From the NCBI GenBank assembly GCA_044226365.1, contig JBGAHE010000015.1, forward strand, positions 1-64,000: DNA of 64,000 bases, read 5' to 3'. Origin of the DNA: JALHNI01 sp044226365 (lineage in GTDB: Bacteria > Acidobacteriota > Terriglobia > Bryobacterales > Bryobacteraceae). Shown here piece by piece: positions 8,542-17,430 of this stretch (within the stretch, counting starts at the first letter, position 1; the number at the start of each line of letters is the position of its first letter). The translations under genes were made by a program, and so were the position numbers. The notes under the pieces were generated by a model, which was given only the letters and a program-made list of their open reading frames with translations, did no database searches and was not told where the DNA came from.

Positions 8542-11214
8542 CTACTTCAGCTTGTGGGCGAGGCGCTTCCTGGCGGCCGGCGCGGCAGTTGCTTGCGCCC
8601 GTCGATAAGCCTCTTTGGCCTGCGGCCGGTGTCCGGCGGCGGCGAGCGCGTCGCCCCACTCTTCGAGTAAGCCGGCGTCATCGGGCGCTAGCGCGACGGC
8701 TCGTGCGAATTCGGCGGGGTCGCCAAGAGCGCGGGCGAGCGCGATGCGCGCCGTCAGATAGTCCGGCCGCTGCGCAAGCACCGTCCGCCACTCCTTAACG
8801 GCTTCCGCCGATTGACCATCTCGCAGCAGCGTTTCCGCCAGCGACAAACGCGAAGGCAGATACCCGGGATTCCGCGCCAGAATCCCTCGGAACTGCGCGA
8901 TCGCCTGAGCCCGCCGCGGACCGGCCGCCAGCAGCAACGCCAGATTGTGCCGCGTTGGCCAGTCCTCCGGCTGCCGCACCAAAGCTTCGCGATACAAACG
9001 CTCAGCCGCCTCGGCGTGGCCCGCCTCAGCCTGCAGATAGCCCAGCGCGTTCAGCGGCGCCGCCAACGTCGGCTGCGCCTGCGCGGCAGCCCGAAAGCTC
9101 CGCTCTGCCTCACGCGTCCGGCCCAGGTCCGCCTGGAGCAAGCCGCGCTGGTAAAGCAACCACCCTTCGCCCGGCGCTTCGTTCAAAGCCTGCGCGTAGA
9201 CCTCGAGCGCCGCACGCCGCTGGCCAGCCTGAGCGAGAGCCAGTGCCAGATTGTGTCGTGGATAGAGCCAATGCACGGCAAGACGGGTGGCGTCGCGAAA
9301 CGCGGCGGCGGCCTGCTCATAACTTGCCTGTTCGAGCGCGGCAATCCCCAACGCGTTCCAATGATAGGCCGCGTCCGGATCCAGCCGCACCGCGCGCTCC
9401 AACAGTTCCTGCGCCTCCGGATAGCGGCGTTCGAAAATCAATGCGCGACCTTCGCAGAACAGCGCACGCCCTTCCACCGCGAGCGCTTCCGGGTCGATTT
9501 GCAAGGCGGCTCGATAGGCGGCCGCGGCTTGCACAAAGTCCTCGCGCACCTGCGGCTCCCGGTCCCCACGCAGATAGCGCAAGATGGTTTGCTGCCCGCG
9601 ATCCAGGAGCGCCACGTAGAGGCGATTCTCCCAATAGACGATGTTGGCCGGTTGCCCCTGCCGGCGAATCCGGTCGAGCCAGAAGAAGGCCGAGTCAGCG
9701 TCGGTGGGCAGCAATCGTCCCCCGCCGAGGGCCGCCTCCAGCCGCTGCTCCAACTCATCCTCGGGTGTGGTGGGCCCGGGCGCCCCCAGCGGAGCTCGGG
9801 TCGTCTCTCCCACCTGACGCCGCGCAAAAATGTCGGCCGGCGTCCAGTCGGCCAGGGCAATCCCGCGCTTCTGCGTGTCGGTCACCAACACCGCCTCGGG
9901 CCCCAGCGTACCCACGATGCGCGGATGCTGCTTATACGTGGTCGCTTCGCGGACCTTGCCGCGCACGTAATCGTAAAGCTCCTCCGCCTGCACACTGCGG
10001 CTCGAGTTCTGGTCCGCCTCGCCATTCAAACCGCGCAACAGGAAGTACGAGAATGCTCCGTGGCCTCCGCCGAAGCGTTCGCTCTCGATCGAGTTCTCGC
10101 CCGGCGCCGTCGCCAGCAATCCGTAAGTCTCCGCACCTTGCAGAAACGTACTTAACACCTGATTCAGGCTCTTATCGCGGATTGTCCCGATCTTGCCCGC
10201 CCGGCAGACGTCAATGTAGATCGCCACTCGGCCGATCTCGCTTTTGTTGGCGGTCAGGAGTCGTTGCACGGTCAGCATCGGCACCGCCGTCGTCGCCAAG
10301 TCCTCGGGATCGCTGTCGTGGGCGACCAGAAACGCGCCGCGCTGGTCCACAATGCCGTGCGCCGCAAAGAAGAGGATGACGGTGTCCTGCGGCCCGGCTT
10401 GCGCGCTCAGAAAAGTGGCGATGTTGGTTTCGATGGCGGCCTTGGTCGCCGTCCGGTTGGTGAGCAAGCGGATCTGCCGCTCCGGCAATGCCCCGCCCTT
10501 CTCGCTGCGCAGGAACGCCGCAAACGCTTCGGCATCCTTGTCGGCAAAATGAAGCTGCTCCGCCGCGGAGAGCTGAGGATAGTTGCTGATGCCCACCACC
10601 AGTGCATACGTCTTGCCGGGCAACGCCGTGTTCGGCGCGACGACGGGCTGCAGTTCACGCTCGCGGCTCTCTTCGAGATGCACCAGGGCGCGAGGCCAGT
10701 CGACGGCGGGGAAAGCGGCGGCTGCCTGGCGAAACTCCGCGGCGGCCGCAGCGTGGTGTCCTTCCCTTGCCAAAACGCTCCCGCGCACCACGTGTTCGGC
10801 TGGCTCGCCGGCGCCCGCCTCGGGTAGCGACACCGCGCGCGACCGGGTGAGACGCGAACCCGTCGTGGCCGAGACTGGGATCGATGCGGGAAGCTGACAA
10901 ACCGGAAGCGGGGTAACGGACGGCATCGTTCCCCGGCGCAGATCCAAGCCCGACGCCCGCAACTCCACTTCGGCCGACGCCGTGAACCGCCATTCCTCCC
11001 TTCCCGGACAGAACCACAGCACCGTCCCCGGACCCGCCACGAAACGGTCGCCCACCGCCAGCAAATCCCCATCGCGCAGGCGCAAGTCGCTTTGCGCCGC
11101 CGCGCGCCGCCACGTGCCGTCGGCGGCCTTCACCACCAGCCCCACGGTGATTGGAGTCACGGGTGCCTGCGGCCACAGCGGGAGTGCGCAGAGAATCAAC
11201 CAGCCGAGCCGCAT
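8542..11214 (-). CDS. Exported caspase-like (peptidase C14) protein with C-terminal TPRs
   Basis: Predicted cysteine protease of the caspase/metacaspase clan, exported or periplasmic, with a TPR scaffold. 890 aa. Residues 1-16 resemble a signal peptide (MRLGWLILCALPLWPQ). Residues about 22-110 form a small beta domain (LRLRDGDLLAVGDRF) resembling FecR-like folds. The caspase domain spans about 201-445 (start KTYALVVGISNYP), with the expected His in LFFAAHG (H286) and Cys in IDVCRAG (C337). From about 560 to the end there are repeated TPR motifs (ALAVEGRALF, AYHWNALGIAALEQ, PLNALGYLQAEAGHAEAA). The ATG at 11214 lies one base after the stop of the receptor gene, so translation is probably coupled. 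Caspase plus TPR or DUF4384 combinations are known in bacteria; the substrate here is unknown. Confidence 0.9.
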   Translation of the reverse strand: MRLGWLILCALPLWPQAPVTPITVGLVVKAADGTWRRAAAQSDLRLRDGDLLAVGDRFVAGPGTVLWFCPGREEWRFTASAEVELRASGLDLRRGTMPSVTPLPVCQLPASIPVSATTGSRLTRSRAVSLPEAGAGEPAEHVVRGSVLAREGHHAAAAAEFRQAAAAFPAVDWPRALVHLEESRERELQPVVAPNTALPGKTYALVVGISNYPQLSAAEQLHFADKDAEAFAAFLRSEKGGALPERQIRLLTNRTATKAAIETNIATFLSAQAGPQDTVILFFAAHGIVDQRGAFLVAHDSDPEDLATTAVPMLTVQRLLTANKSEIGRVAIYIDVCRAGKIGTIRDKSLNQVLSTFLQGAETYGLLATAPGENSIESERFGGGHGAFSYFLLRGLNGEADQNSSRSVQAEELYDYVRGKVREATTYKQHPRIVGTLGPEAVLVTDTQKRGIALADWTPADIFARRQVGETTRAPLGAPGPTTPEDELEQRLEAALGGGRLLPTDADSAFFWLDRIRRQGQPANIVYWENRLYVALLDRGQQTILRYLRGDREPQVREDFVQAAAAYRAALQIDPEALAVEGRALFCEGRALIFERRYPEAQELLERAVRLDPDAAYHWNALGIAALEQASYEQAAAAFRDATRLAVHWLYPRHNLALALAQAGQRRAALEVYAQALNEAPGEGWLLYQRGLLQADLGRTREAERSFRAAAQAQPTLAAPLNALGYLQAEAGHAEAAERLYREALVRQPEDWPTRHNLALLLAAGPRRAQAIAQFRGILARNPGYLPSRLSLAETLLRDGQSAEAVKEWRTVLAQRPDYLTARIALARALGDPAEFARAVALAPDDAGLLEEWGDALAAAGHRPQAKEAYRRAQATAAPAARKRLAHKLK

Positions 11215-11215
11215 G

Positions 11216-14200
11216 TCAGAAGTACACCTGCAGCATCAGTTGAAAGCGGCGTCCGGTCTCGCGGAACGGCAGTAACGCCGGAAAGCCGGAAGCGCCATCG
11301 CGTCCGTAGCGCGCGGCGCCGAAGTCGAAAGAGTTGAAGTCATTGATCGGCGCCTGGAGATTGCTGTGATTGAGCGCATTGAAAGCATCGGCGCGAACGA
11401 CCAACCGTTGCGAGTCCGTCCGTAACCGGAATGACCGGCTGAGCGACAGGTCCAGATTGAAGAGTCCCGGCCCAGCCAGCGCGTTCCGGCCCAGCGTCCC
11501 CTGCTGGCCGGCTGCGGGCTCGGCAAAAGCGAAAGGATTGAGCAGTTGTCGTCCTCCGCCGATCGGCTGATTCATGGCCGGATCGGGTAGCAATAGATCC
11601 GCGCGGCGGTTGATCAACGACGTCTCGCGGGCAGGTACGTACACCGTGTAAGGAAAGCCGGACCGAGCCGCCGCCAGCGCCGCGATTTGCAGCCGCGCCG
11701 GCAGCGAGGCCACCACCCATCCGGCGACGTTGTGCCGCTGGTCGAAGTCCGCCCTGCCACGGTCGCCGGCGGGGTTTCCGGCTTCAGAGAATGCCGCGGT
11801 GCGCGGAGTGTTGCTGCGGTCCGTTCGAATGAAACTCGGGTCAAAAAAGTCACCCGCCAGCACGTCGCTCTGCACATCGATGGCCTGGCTCCACGTATAA
11901 GAAACTTGCGTCGAGAAACGCTCGCCCCGATGGCTGGCCACCAGCGCCAGCGCGTGATAGCTGGACGTCCCCTGGTTGGCCCGCCAGTTGATGGGCGGCA
12001 GTTCGGCCAGCGTCTTCACCCCCGGGCGATTCAGTTTGTCATTGGTCAGGAGTTGGCGGCCCAAGGCTCCGCGCCCGATCGCCTCGAACTGCCAGCCCCC
12101 CACCGCCTGCCGCAGGCTGAGTGAGTAGCTATGCGCGTAAGGCGTCCGCAGCTTCTCGCTGAAACTGAGGACTTCCGGAAAGTCCTGATTGAACGCACCC
12201 GGCCGAGCGAGATAAGTGCCGGGCGCGCTCAAGGCCGGCGACACGCCAAACCCGGGCGCGAGCCGAATCGACCGCATCACCAGCGAGTTCAGCGTCAGAT
12301 TCTGCCAAAGATTGTCGTAGAGCCGATCGTAGAACACGCCGTAGGAAGCACGCAGAAACGTCTGCCCCCGCTGATTCACTCGCCACGAAACGCCCACGCG
12401 AGGTGCGAAATTATTGCCATCGGCCGGCAGCAACCTGGCCGCAGACTTCCACTGCCCGCCGTCGAGCAAACGGATCATCGGCCCGGCCGCCTGCCGGGGT
12501 GCCGCGAAGTACTCATAACGCACGCCCAGATGCAGCATCACGCGGGACGACACCCGCCAACTGTCCTGAAGAAACACGTTGCCCGAATTCTGCCGGAAAT
12601 GATGAGCCTCCACCAGTGGCTCTAACGCGGGCAACGCGGCGCGCTCCACCAGCAGATCTACCGCGGTCGGCTCGCCGCGTCCGAAGTCGCCGACAAAGGA
12701 ACTAAAGCGAAGGCGCCCATCGCGGCCCGGTCCGAAGACGTTCTGGAAACGCCGCCACATCAGGCTCCCGCCTGCCTTCCATTGATGGGCGCCCGCGGCC
12801 CAGCTCATCAGTTGGTTCGTCTCGAAGCGCTGCTGCCGATAGTCGAACGCGTAGAACGCCGGGCTCCCCGGCAGCACCGTCCCGTCATCGGCAGTCAGGG
12901 TCGGAATCTCCGCCCCCGGTCGATCCCAACCCAAGCGCTGCCCGCTCCAACCGAACCTTGCGTCATGCGCCAGACCGGGACGCAGTTGCGATGTGAACGC
13001 CGCCAGCACTGCTTGATTCGGTTGGCGCAACGTCGAGCGAAAGTCGGGGTACGGGGACCAAACAAAGTTGGGCCGCTCATAGTGCGCCTCCGACCAGCGC
13101 AGGAACTGGCGATAGCGGCCGTCGGCGGGCGCGTGATCCACGCGCCCGAGTAGAAAGCGACGCGACGGCTCCGTATTGGGCGTCAGCGTGACGTAGCCAT
13201 TCGGGAAGTCACTGGCGGGGAACGGCGCGGGAAAGCGATCCAGCAACGCTCGCCCCGCGCCGTTCGCCGGTAACTGTACCGTTCGGCTCGGCAGCAGCAC
13301 CTCCACGGGCGCCTCCTCCGTCCGCCGGTGGCTGATCTCGCCGGCCGTCGTGGCAAACCAGCTTCGCGTCAGCGGGCCCCCGAAGCTCCAACCGGGCTGC
13401 CACTCCCGATCCTCCGCTCGACCCAGACCTTCGGCGTTACGGCGAAAGCTGTTGGCGTTGAGCGACTCATGACTCGCGTAAAAATACCCGAGCCCATGCC
13501 ACACCGCCTGCGGACCCCGCCCGATCGCGTTCGCCAGAATCCCGCTGGTGCCCCCATACTCAGCGGTGAAGATGCCCGTCGACAAGCGGTATTCGGCCAG
13601 CGCCTCCGGCGGCAGCCCCGTCAGCGGACCCGTCAGCAGATCCTGATTGTTGTCCAGGCCATCGAGCCGAAACGACGACGAGGCGGGCCGTTGCCCATTG
13701 GCCGATACGCCGAGTCCCCGCGCGGTGCCGGCATCGGCGGTCACGCCGGCCGCGGCCACCACGAGCGTGTAAGCGTCGCGCCCCGCCAGCGGTAAGGCGC
13801 GGAGCAGATCGGTGGTGATCACGTCCGACGCCGACGGTTCGAAGCCACCTTCCCTGGCTCGGGTCGATAAGGGCCGAGAGAGGCGCGAAGCGTCAAGGTC
13901 GGGCCCGAAGAACGCGAGCACCGCGCGGGAACCATGCGGCAGCACCGAGCGCGCAAGTCCTGCCTCCCAAACGTCGTTCAGCGGCCGCAGCGTCAAGTTC
14001 AAATCCACCAGACCCGCTACCGGCAGATCAATCTCTTCGAGCTCGAAGGTCTGATAGCCGCCGGCCGTTAGTTCCAGCCGGTATCGCCCCGGCGAGAGCG
14101 CCCCGTGTACATACCAGCCATACCGATTGGTCGCCACCGTCGCGCGGCTGCCGTCCTGCGCGGAGATCACCTGCACCTGGACGCCAGCCACGGCGTGTCC

Positions 14201-14302
14201 GCGAACCCGGTCCGTGATGCGACCCGAGAGAGTCGCCTGAGTGGATTGGCTCCAGAGCAACGCCGGAGCCAAAGCAAGCGTAATGGTGAGGAAGGCTCGC
14301 AA
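11216..14302 (-). CDS. Oar-like TonB-dependent outer-membrane receptor with carboxypeptidase-regulatory domain
   Basis: Outer-membrane beta-barrel of the acidobacterial Oar/TonB-dependent receptor type, 1,028 aa. A signal peptide (to about LLWSQS) is followed by a carboxypeptidase-regulatory-like beta-sandwich (about 20-110, ATLSGRITDRVRGHAVAGV and YRLELTAGGYQTFELEE). A plug-like region follows (DVITTDLLRALPLAGRDAY, SANGQRPASSSFRLDGLDN), then a long barrel with alternating aromatic residues. The C-terminus LMLQVYF ends in Phe, the usual BAM signal. It lies three bases after the DUF4384 gene and one base before the caspase gene, so the three are an operon. Substrate not predictable; Oar-type proteins are linked to large substrates, protein secretion or surface polymers. 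Confidence 0.9.
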   Translation of the reverse strand: MRAFLTITLALAPALLWSQSTQATLSGRITDRVRGHAVAGVQVQVISAQDGSRATVATNRYGWYVHGALSPGRYRLELTAGGYQTFELEEIDLPVAGLVDLNLTLRPLNDVWEAGLARSVLPHGSRAVLAFFGPDLDASRLSRPLSTRAREGGFEPSASDVITTDLLRALPLAGRDAYTLVVAAAGVTADAGTARGLGVSANGQRPASSSFRLDGLDNNQDLLTGPLTGLPPEALAEYRLSTGIFTAEYGGTSGILANAIGRGPQAVWHGLGYFYASHESLNANSFRRNAEGLGRAEDREWQPGWSFGGPLTRSWFATTAGEISHRRTEEAPVEVLLPSRTVQLPANGAGRALLDRFPAPFPASDFPNGYVTLTPNTEPSRRFLLGRVDHAPADGRYRQFLRWSEAHYERPNFVWSPYPDFRSTLRQPNQAVLAAFTSQLRPGLAHDARFGWSGQRLGWDRPGAEIPTLTADDGTVLPGSPAFYAFDYRQQRFETNQLMSWAAGAHQWKAGGSLMWRRFQNVFGPGRDGRLRFSSFVGDFGRGEPTAVDLLVERAALPALEPLVEAHHFRQNSGNVFLQDSWRVSSRVMLHLGVRYEYFAAPRQAAGPMIRLLDGGQWKSAARLLPADGNNFAPRVGVSWRVNQRGQTFLRASYGVFYDRLYDNLWQNLTLNSLVMRSIRLAPGFGVSPALSAPGTYLARPGAFNQDFPEVLSFSEKLRTPYAHSYSLSLRQAVGGWQFEAIGRGALGRQLLTNDKLNRPGVKTLAELPPINWRANQGTSSYHALALVASHRGERFSTQVSYTWSQAIDVQSDVLAGDFFDPSFIRTDRSNTPRTAAFSEAGNPAGDRGRADFDQRHNVAGWVVASLPARLQIAALAAARSGFPYTVYVPARETSLINRRADLLLPDPAMNQPIGGGRQLLNPFAFAEPAAGQQGTLGRNALAGPGLFNLDLSLSRSFRLRTDSQRLVVRADAFNALNHSNLQAPINDFNSFDFGAARYGRDGASGFPALLPFRETGRRFQLMLQVYF

Positions 14303-14305
14303 CGG

Positions 14306-15121
14306 TCACTCAGCCAAACGGAGCTGGATCGGCACCAGGATGGGCTGGTCCGCCGGACGCTCGATGCGGAACAAAGTCTGCGGCGCCGGATCCTGCGGAG
14401 ACAGTAAACTGCCCGTGGCCGCCGCCGTCTTTTCCGCCGGGGTCCAAAGGCCACTCGACCGGCTTTCGAGGACTCGGGTGGGCCCGCCCCACTGCTGCCG
14501 CCAGCGTTCCACCTCCGCCGCATCCAGCGCCAGGGGTTGGCTCTCCACCAGGTAACGCCCGGGCAGCGACTGCGGAGCCACCAGCACAATCACCTCTTCG
14601 AACGCATGATCGGGCCGGGAGCGGCGCAGCGTGAGATACGGCCGGCGATTGGTGGGCTCCGGAATCTCCACGATTCTTCCCGGCTCCACCGCATGCTGAC
14701 CGCCCAGAATGCGCTTCGATGGGAAGATCAGATACGGCACGCCCACCGAACCATCGCGGTACCGTTCGCGCGAGATCACGTACAAATAGCCCCGCCGCGC
14801 GCTCTCGATCGTCAGCCGCAGACGATCGTTGGGAAACAGCGTGGTGCTGGTGCGAATGCGCTCGGGCGTCATCTCGCGGTTCGTATCGTCTTCGTGCACC
14901 AGAATGCGCGCCTGATCGGATGCCTGGCTCGGGCGCAGGCGCCACAAAGTGATCCCCACCAGACCGCTCGAGGGGCGGGCCGCCGTTGCCGGACGAGCCA
15001 CCGCGGCCGGCTTTGCCGCCGCCGGACGGGCCTGCCGCATCTCCGAACTCCACGCACCGCGCTCGTGGTCCACGGACTGCGCCACTAGCGCCAGCAGCGC
15101 ACACGTCGCCAGCCCCATCAT
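14306..15121 (-). CDS. Secreted DUF4384-like protein
   Basis: 271 aa, first gene of the caspase operon. A short hydrophobic N-terminus (MMGLATCALLALVAQS) suggests export. Residues about 45-65 are an Ala/Pro/Arg-rich linker. The core (about 75-180) carries DRLRLTIESARRGYLYVIS and VPYLIFPS, the pattern of DUF4384, a domain often found attached to or next to caspase-family proteins in bacteria. The C-terminal part (IERPADQPILVPIQLRL) is typical of a small beta domain. The DUF4384 assignment is by motif resemblance, strengthened by the caspase partner. It is divergent from the ECF sigma gene across a 109-bp spacer. Confidence 0.75.
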   Translation of the reverse strand: MMGLATCALLALVAQSVDHERGAWSSEMRQARPAAAKPAAVARPATAARPSSGLVGITLWRLRPSQASDQARILVHEDDTNREMTPERIRTSTTLFPNDRLRLTIESARRGYLYVISRERYRDGSVGVPYLIFPSKRILGGQHAVEPGRIVEIPEPTNRRPYLTLRRSRPDHAFEEVIVLVAPQSLPGRYLVESQPLALDAAEVERWRQQWGGPTRVLESRSSGLWTPAEKTAAATGSLLSPQDPAPQTLFRIERPADQPILVPIQLRLAE

Positions 15122-15167
15122 CGATTCGCCTCGGTCGCGAGTAAGTTTTCAAAGGAACGCATGAGCC

Positions 15168-15186
15168 CTCATATACTACGGCGCAA
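15168..15186 (-). promoter_or_regulatory. Shared promoter-like motif TTGCGCCGT-N6-TGAG upstream of the DUF4384 operon
   Basis: On the minus strand TTGCGCCGT (15186-15178) is followed after six bases by TGAG, ending 46 bp before the ATG at 15121. The identical 13 fixed positions with the same gap occur upstream of the PEGA gene at 17431, 47 bp before its ATG. Matching sequence, spacing and distance to the start suggest a promoter or operator used by one regulator, perhaps the ECF sigma encoded next door. That link is inference. Confidence 0.45.
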
Positions 15187-15230
15187 AAAGACCGGCCCTC
15201 TGCTCAAATTTTGTAGAATTATGGATCAAG

Positions 15231-15830
15231 ATGGCGCCAGACGCAGAGGATAGCCGCGAGCACGGCCGCGTGACCGAGTTACTCCGGGCCGTGCGGAGCG
15301 GGCAGCGCGAGCACGAAGCCGAGCTATTCTCCTTGATTTACCAGCAGATGCGGCGCATGGCGCAGAAGCACATGCACGGCGAACGTGCCGGCCATACCCT
15401 GCAGGCGACAGCGCTGGTCCACGAAGTCTACTTACGCATCTTTGGCCGCGAGAATGTGGACTGGCGCAGCCGCTCCCACTTTCTTTCGATCGCCAGCCGC
15501 GAATTTCGCCGCGCCCTGGTGGAGCATGCGCGCGCCGTGAAGGCCAACAAGCGCGGAGGCGACTCACCGAAAGTCTCCATCGAGAGTCTGAACCAGGATC
15601 AGCCCGGCGTCGCACCGGTCGATGTCGACGTAATCCATCTCCACAATCTCCTGGAGGAATTGCAGCAGATGGATCCCGAAGCCGGCCGCGTGGTGGAACT
15701 GCGCTTCTTCTCCGGCCTCACGGACCAGGAGATCGCCGACGAAACCGGCTTCAGCTTCGCCAAGGTCCGCCGCGACTGGACGTTTGCCCGATCCTGGCTG
15801 GCGGCCCGGCTCGAGACGGGCACGGTCTAG
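15231..15830 (+). CDS. ECF-family RNA polymerase sigma factor (TIGR02999 type)
   Basis: 199 aa, sigma-70-like regulator of the ECF group common in Acidobacteria and Planctomycetes. Region 2 spans about 15-95 (LFSLIYQQMRRMAQKHMHGE, ATALVHEVYLRIF, WRSRSHFLSIASREFRRALV). Region 4 spans about 135-195, with the HTH in LTDQEIADETGFSFAKVRRD. An ATG at 15221 hits a stop after ten codons, so the ATG at 15231 is used. A TAGAAT box (15214-15219) lies close upstream without a good -35. The kinase gene starts 9 bp downstream; this sigma-kinase pairing is a known acidobacterial arrangement in which phosphorylation is thought to control sigma activity. No anti-sigma factor is visible. Confidence 0.93.
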   Translation: MAPDAEDSREHGRVTELLRAVRSGQREHEAELFSLIYQQMRRMAQKHMHGERAGHTLQATALVHEVYLRIFGRENVDWRSRSHFLSIASREFRRALVEHARAVKANKRGGDSPKVSIESLNQDQPGVAPVDVDVIHLHNLLEELQQMDPEAGRVVELRFFSGLTDQEIADETGFSFAKVRRDWTFARSWLAARLETGTV

Positions 15831-15839
15831 CTCGAGCGC

Positions 15840-17333
15840 ATGGACGCCGACCGTTACCGCCAACTGCGGCAGCTCTTCGATGAACTCGAGCCACTCGCCC
15901 CCCAGCAGCGCCGGCAGCGGCTCGACGAAGCCTGTCCCGTACAGGACGAACTGCGCCGCGAGCTCGAAATCCTGCTGGATGCCGCCGACCTCTTCTCCGA
16001 CGATGCCAGCGCCGAGTTGGCGCCCGGCACCGTTCTCGGCGAAGCCTATCGCATCGAACGCAAGCTCGGTAGTGGCGGCTTCGCCGACACCTACCTGGCC
16101 AGCAGCCTGCGCCTGCACGATAAGGCCGTGGTCATCAAGCGCCCGCGTCAGTTGCGCGGCGCCGATGGCGTCTGGCTCGACCGGCATATTCGCGACGAAG
16201 TGCGCGCCCTCGCCAGCCTCAACCACCCCGGGATCGTGGCCGTCCTCGATTCCGCCACGGACTCCGTCGTCGGCAGCTTCTTCGTTCTCCAACTCATCGA
16301 AGGCCCCACCCTTCGTCAGGAGCTCACCAAAGGCAAGCTCGCCCCCGCGCGTGCCGCCCGCCTGCTCATTGCCCTGGCCCAAGCGCTCGAAGTCGCCCAC
16401 GCCGCAGGGGTCATTCACCGGGACTTGAAGCCCGAGAACATCCTGCTGCGCGCCGCGGGAACACCGGAAGAAGCCCCCGTCCTCATCGACTTCGGCATCG
16501 CCTCGCTCACTGAGAACAGCGGCAGCACCACCCGCATCGTGGGCTCACCGGATTATCTGGCGCCCGAGCAAGCCCTGGGCAAGCCCACCACGCGCTCGGA
16601 CCTCTATGCGCTGGGCTGCATCGCCATCGAGATGCTCACCGGCGAAGTCCTGCACACACGCCTCGACGGGCGCGCGCCCCAAGTCGCCGCGGCCGAGATC
16701 CTGGGTCCGGGCCATCCGCTGCTGCCCTTGGTCGAGCTCGACCAGCAGTCGCGCCCCGCTTCCGCCGCGGCCACGATCCCCCTCTTCGAAAAACTGGTGC
16801 CCGTGCCGGCCCTCCCGCGGCGGCGGGGTCCGCTGGTCGCCTTGGCGTTCGCCGGGTCGATCGCTCTGGCGGCTTTGCTGGCCCTGCGCCCGAACCCGTT
16901 GACGATCCTCACAATCCGCGCCACGAACGGCGGCTCCCTGTTCCCGCTGCAGAACGCCATCGTGCGCGCGGGCGATCGCCCCGCTCTGCATGCGACGGCC
17001 AGTGCGCCGGTCCGGCTCTGGGTGTGGCTCCGGCAGCCCTCGGGTGTCGCGCTGGTCTATCCGAAGCTCCCCCTCACCAATGCCGCCCAGGACTTCCCCG
17101 TGCCCGGCGAACTCCAGTTCGACAACAGCGAGGAGCAACTCGAACTGCTGGTCTGTGCCAGTTCTCAAGCCTGGCCCGAACTCGAGCAACTCGCCGCCCA
17201 AGCCCGCCTGGCTCCGGACGGCTTGCTGTCGCAAGCCTCGCTCACCGCGGCCACCGTCCCCTTCGCCGCCGGCCAGGCGGCGGGCAAGCTCCCCTTCTGC
17301 GGCAGCACGCAACTTCGGCACCAGAAGAAATAA
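15840..17333 (+). CDS. Membrane-anchored Ser/Thr protein kinase (PknB-like)
   Basis: 497 aa. Residues 1-60 form a helical N-terminal extension (RYRQLRQLFDELEPL) typical of acidobacterial kinases next to ECF factors. The Hanks-type kinase domain (about 65-315) has the Gly-rich loop LGSGGFADTY (76-85), ATP-site Lys100 in VVIKRP, catalytic loop HRDLKPEN (193-200), DFG (217-219) and APEQ (241-244), so it should be active. One transmembrane helix (about 331-350) leads to an extracytoplasmic domain of about 145 residues with LRLWVWLRQPSG-like beta strands, possibly a DUF4384-type sensor. It follows the ECF sigma gene by 9 bp and is probably its partner. Confidence 0.93.
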   Translation: MDADRYRQLRQLFDELEPLAPQQRRQRLDEACPVQDELRRELEILLDAADLFSDDASAELAPGTVLGEAYRIERKLGSGGFADTYLASSLRLHDKAVVIKRPRQLRGADGVWLDRHIRDEVRALASLNHPGIVAVLDSATDSVVGSFFVLQLIEGPTLRQELTKGKLAPARAARLLIALAQALEVAHAAGVIHRDLKPENILLRAAGTPEEAPVLIDFGIASLTENSGSTTRIVGSPDYLAPEQALGKPTTRSDLYALGCIAIEMLTGEVLHTRLDGRAPQVAAAEILGPGHPLLPLVELDQQSRPASAAATIPLFEKLVPVPALPRRRGPLVALAFAGSIALAALLALRPNPLTILTIRATNGGSLFPLQNAIVRAGDRPALHATASAPVRLWVWLRQPSGVALVYPKLPLTNAAQDFPVPGELQFDNSEEQLELLVCASSQAWPELEQLAAQARLAPDGLLSQASLTAATVPFAAGQAAGKLPFCGSTQLRHQKK

Positions 17334-17345
17334 CGAAAAAATCTC

Positions 17346-17383
17346 GCGCATTTTTGGCGAACCCTTGCGCCGTCTGCGTTGAG
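17346..17383 (+). promoter_or_regulatory. Candidate promoter of the PEGA gene: GCGCATTTTT and TTGCGCCGT-N6-TGAG
   Basis: GCGCATTTTT (17346-17355) is followed by TTGCGCCGT (17365-17373), six bases and TGAG (17380-17383), 47 bp before the ATG at 17431. The first element recurs upstream of the gene at 8442; the second, with the same gap, recurs upstream of the gene at 15121. The 97-bp spacer after the kinase therefore probably contains its own promoter. Which sigma factor reads it is not shown by the sequence. Confidence 0.45.
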
Positions 17384-17430
17384 CCCCCCACACGGGCTAC
17401 AACAAAGACCGCTTCAAGGAGAAATTCGCC

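Noticed and set aside
8812..10379. Plus-strand frames opposite the caspase-TPR gene
   Set aside because: Composition is typical of antisense shadows in GC-rich DNA; no signal, motif or ribosome site supports them.
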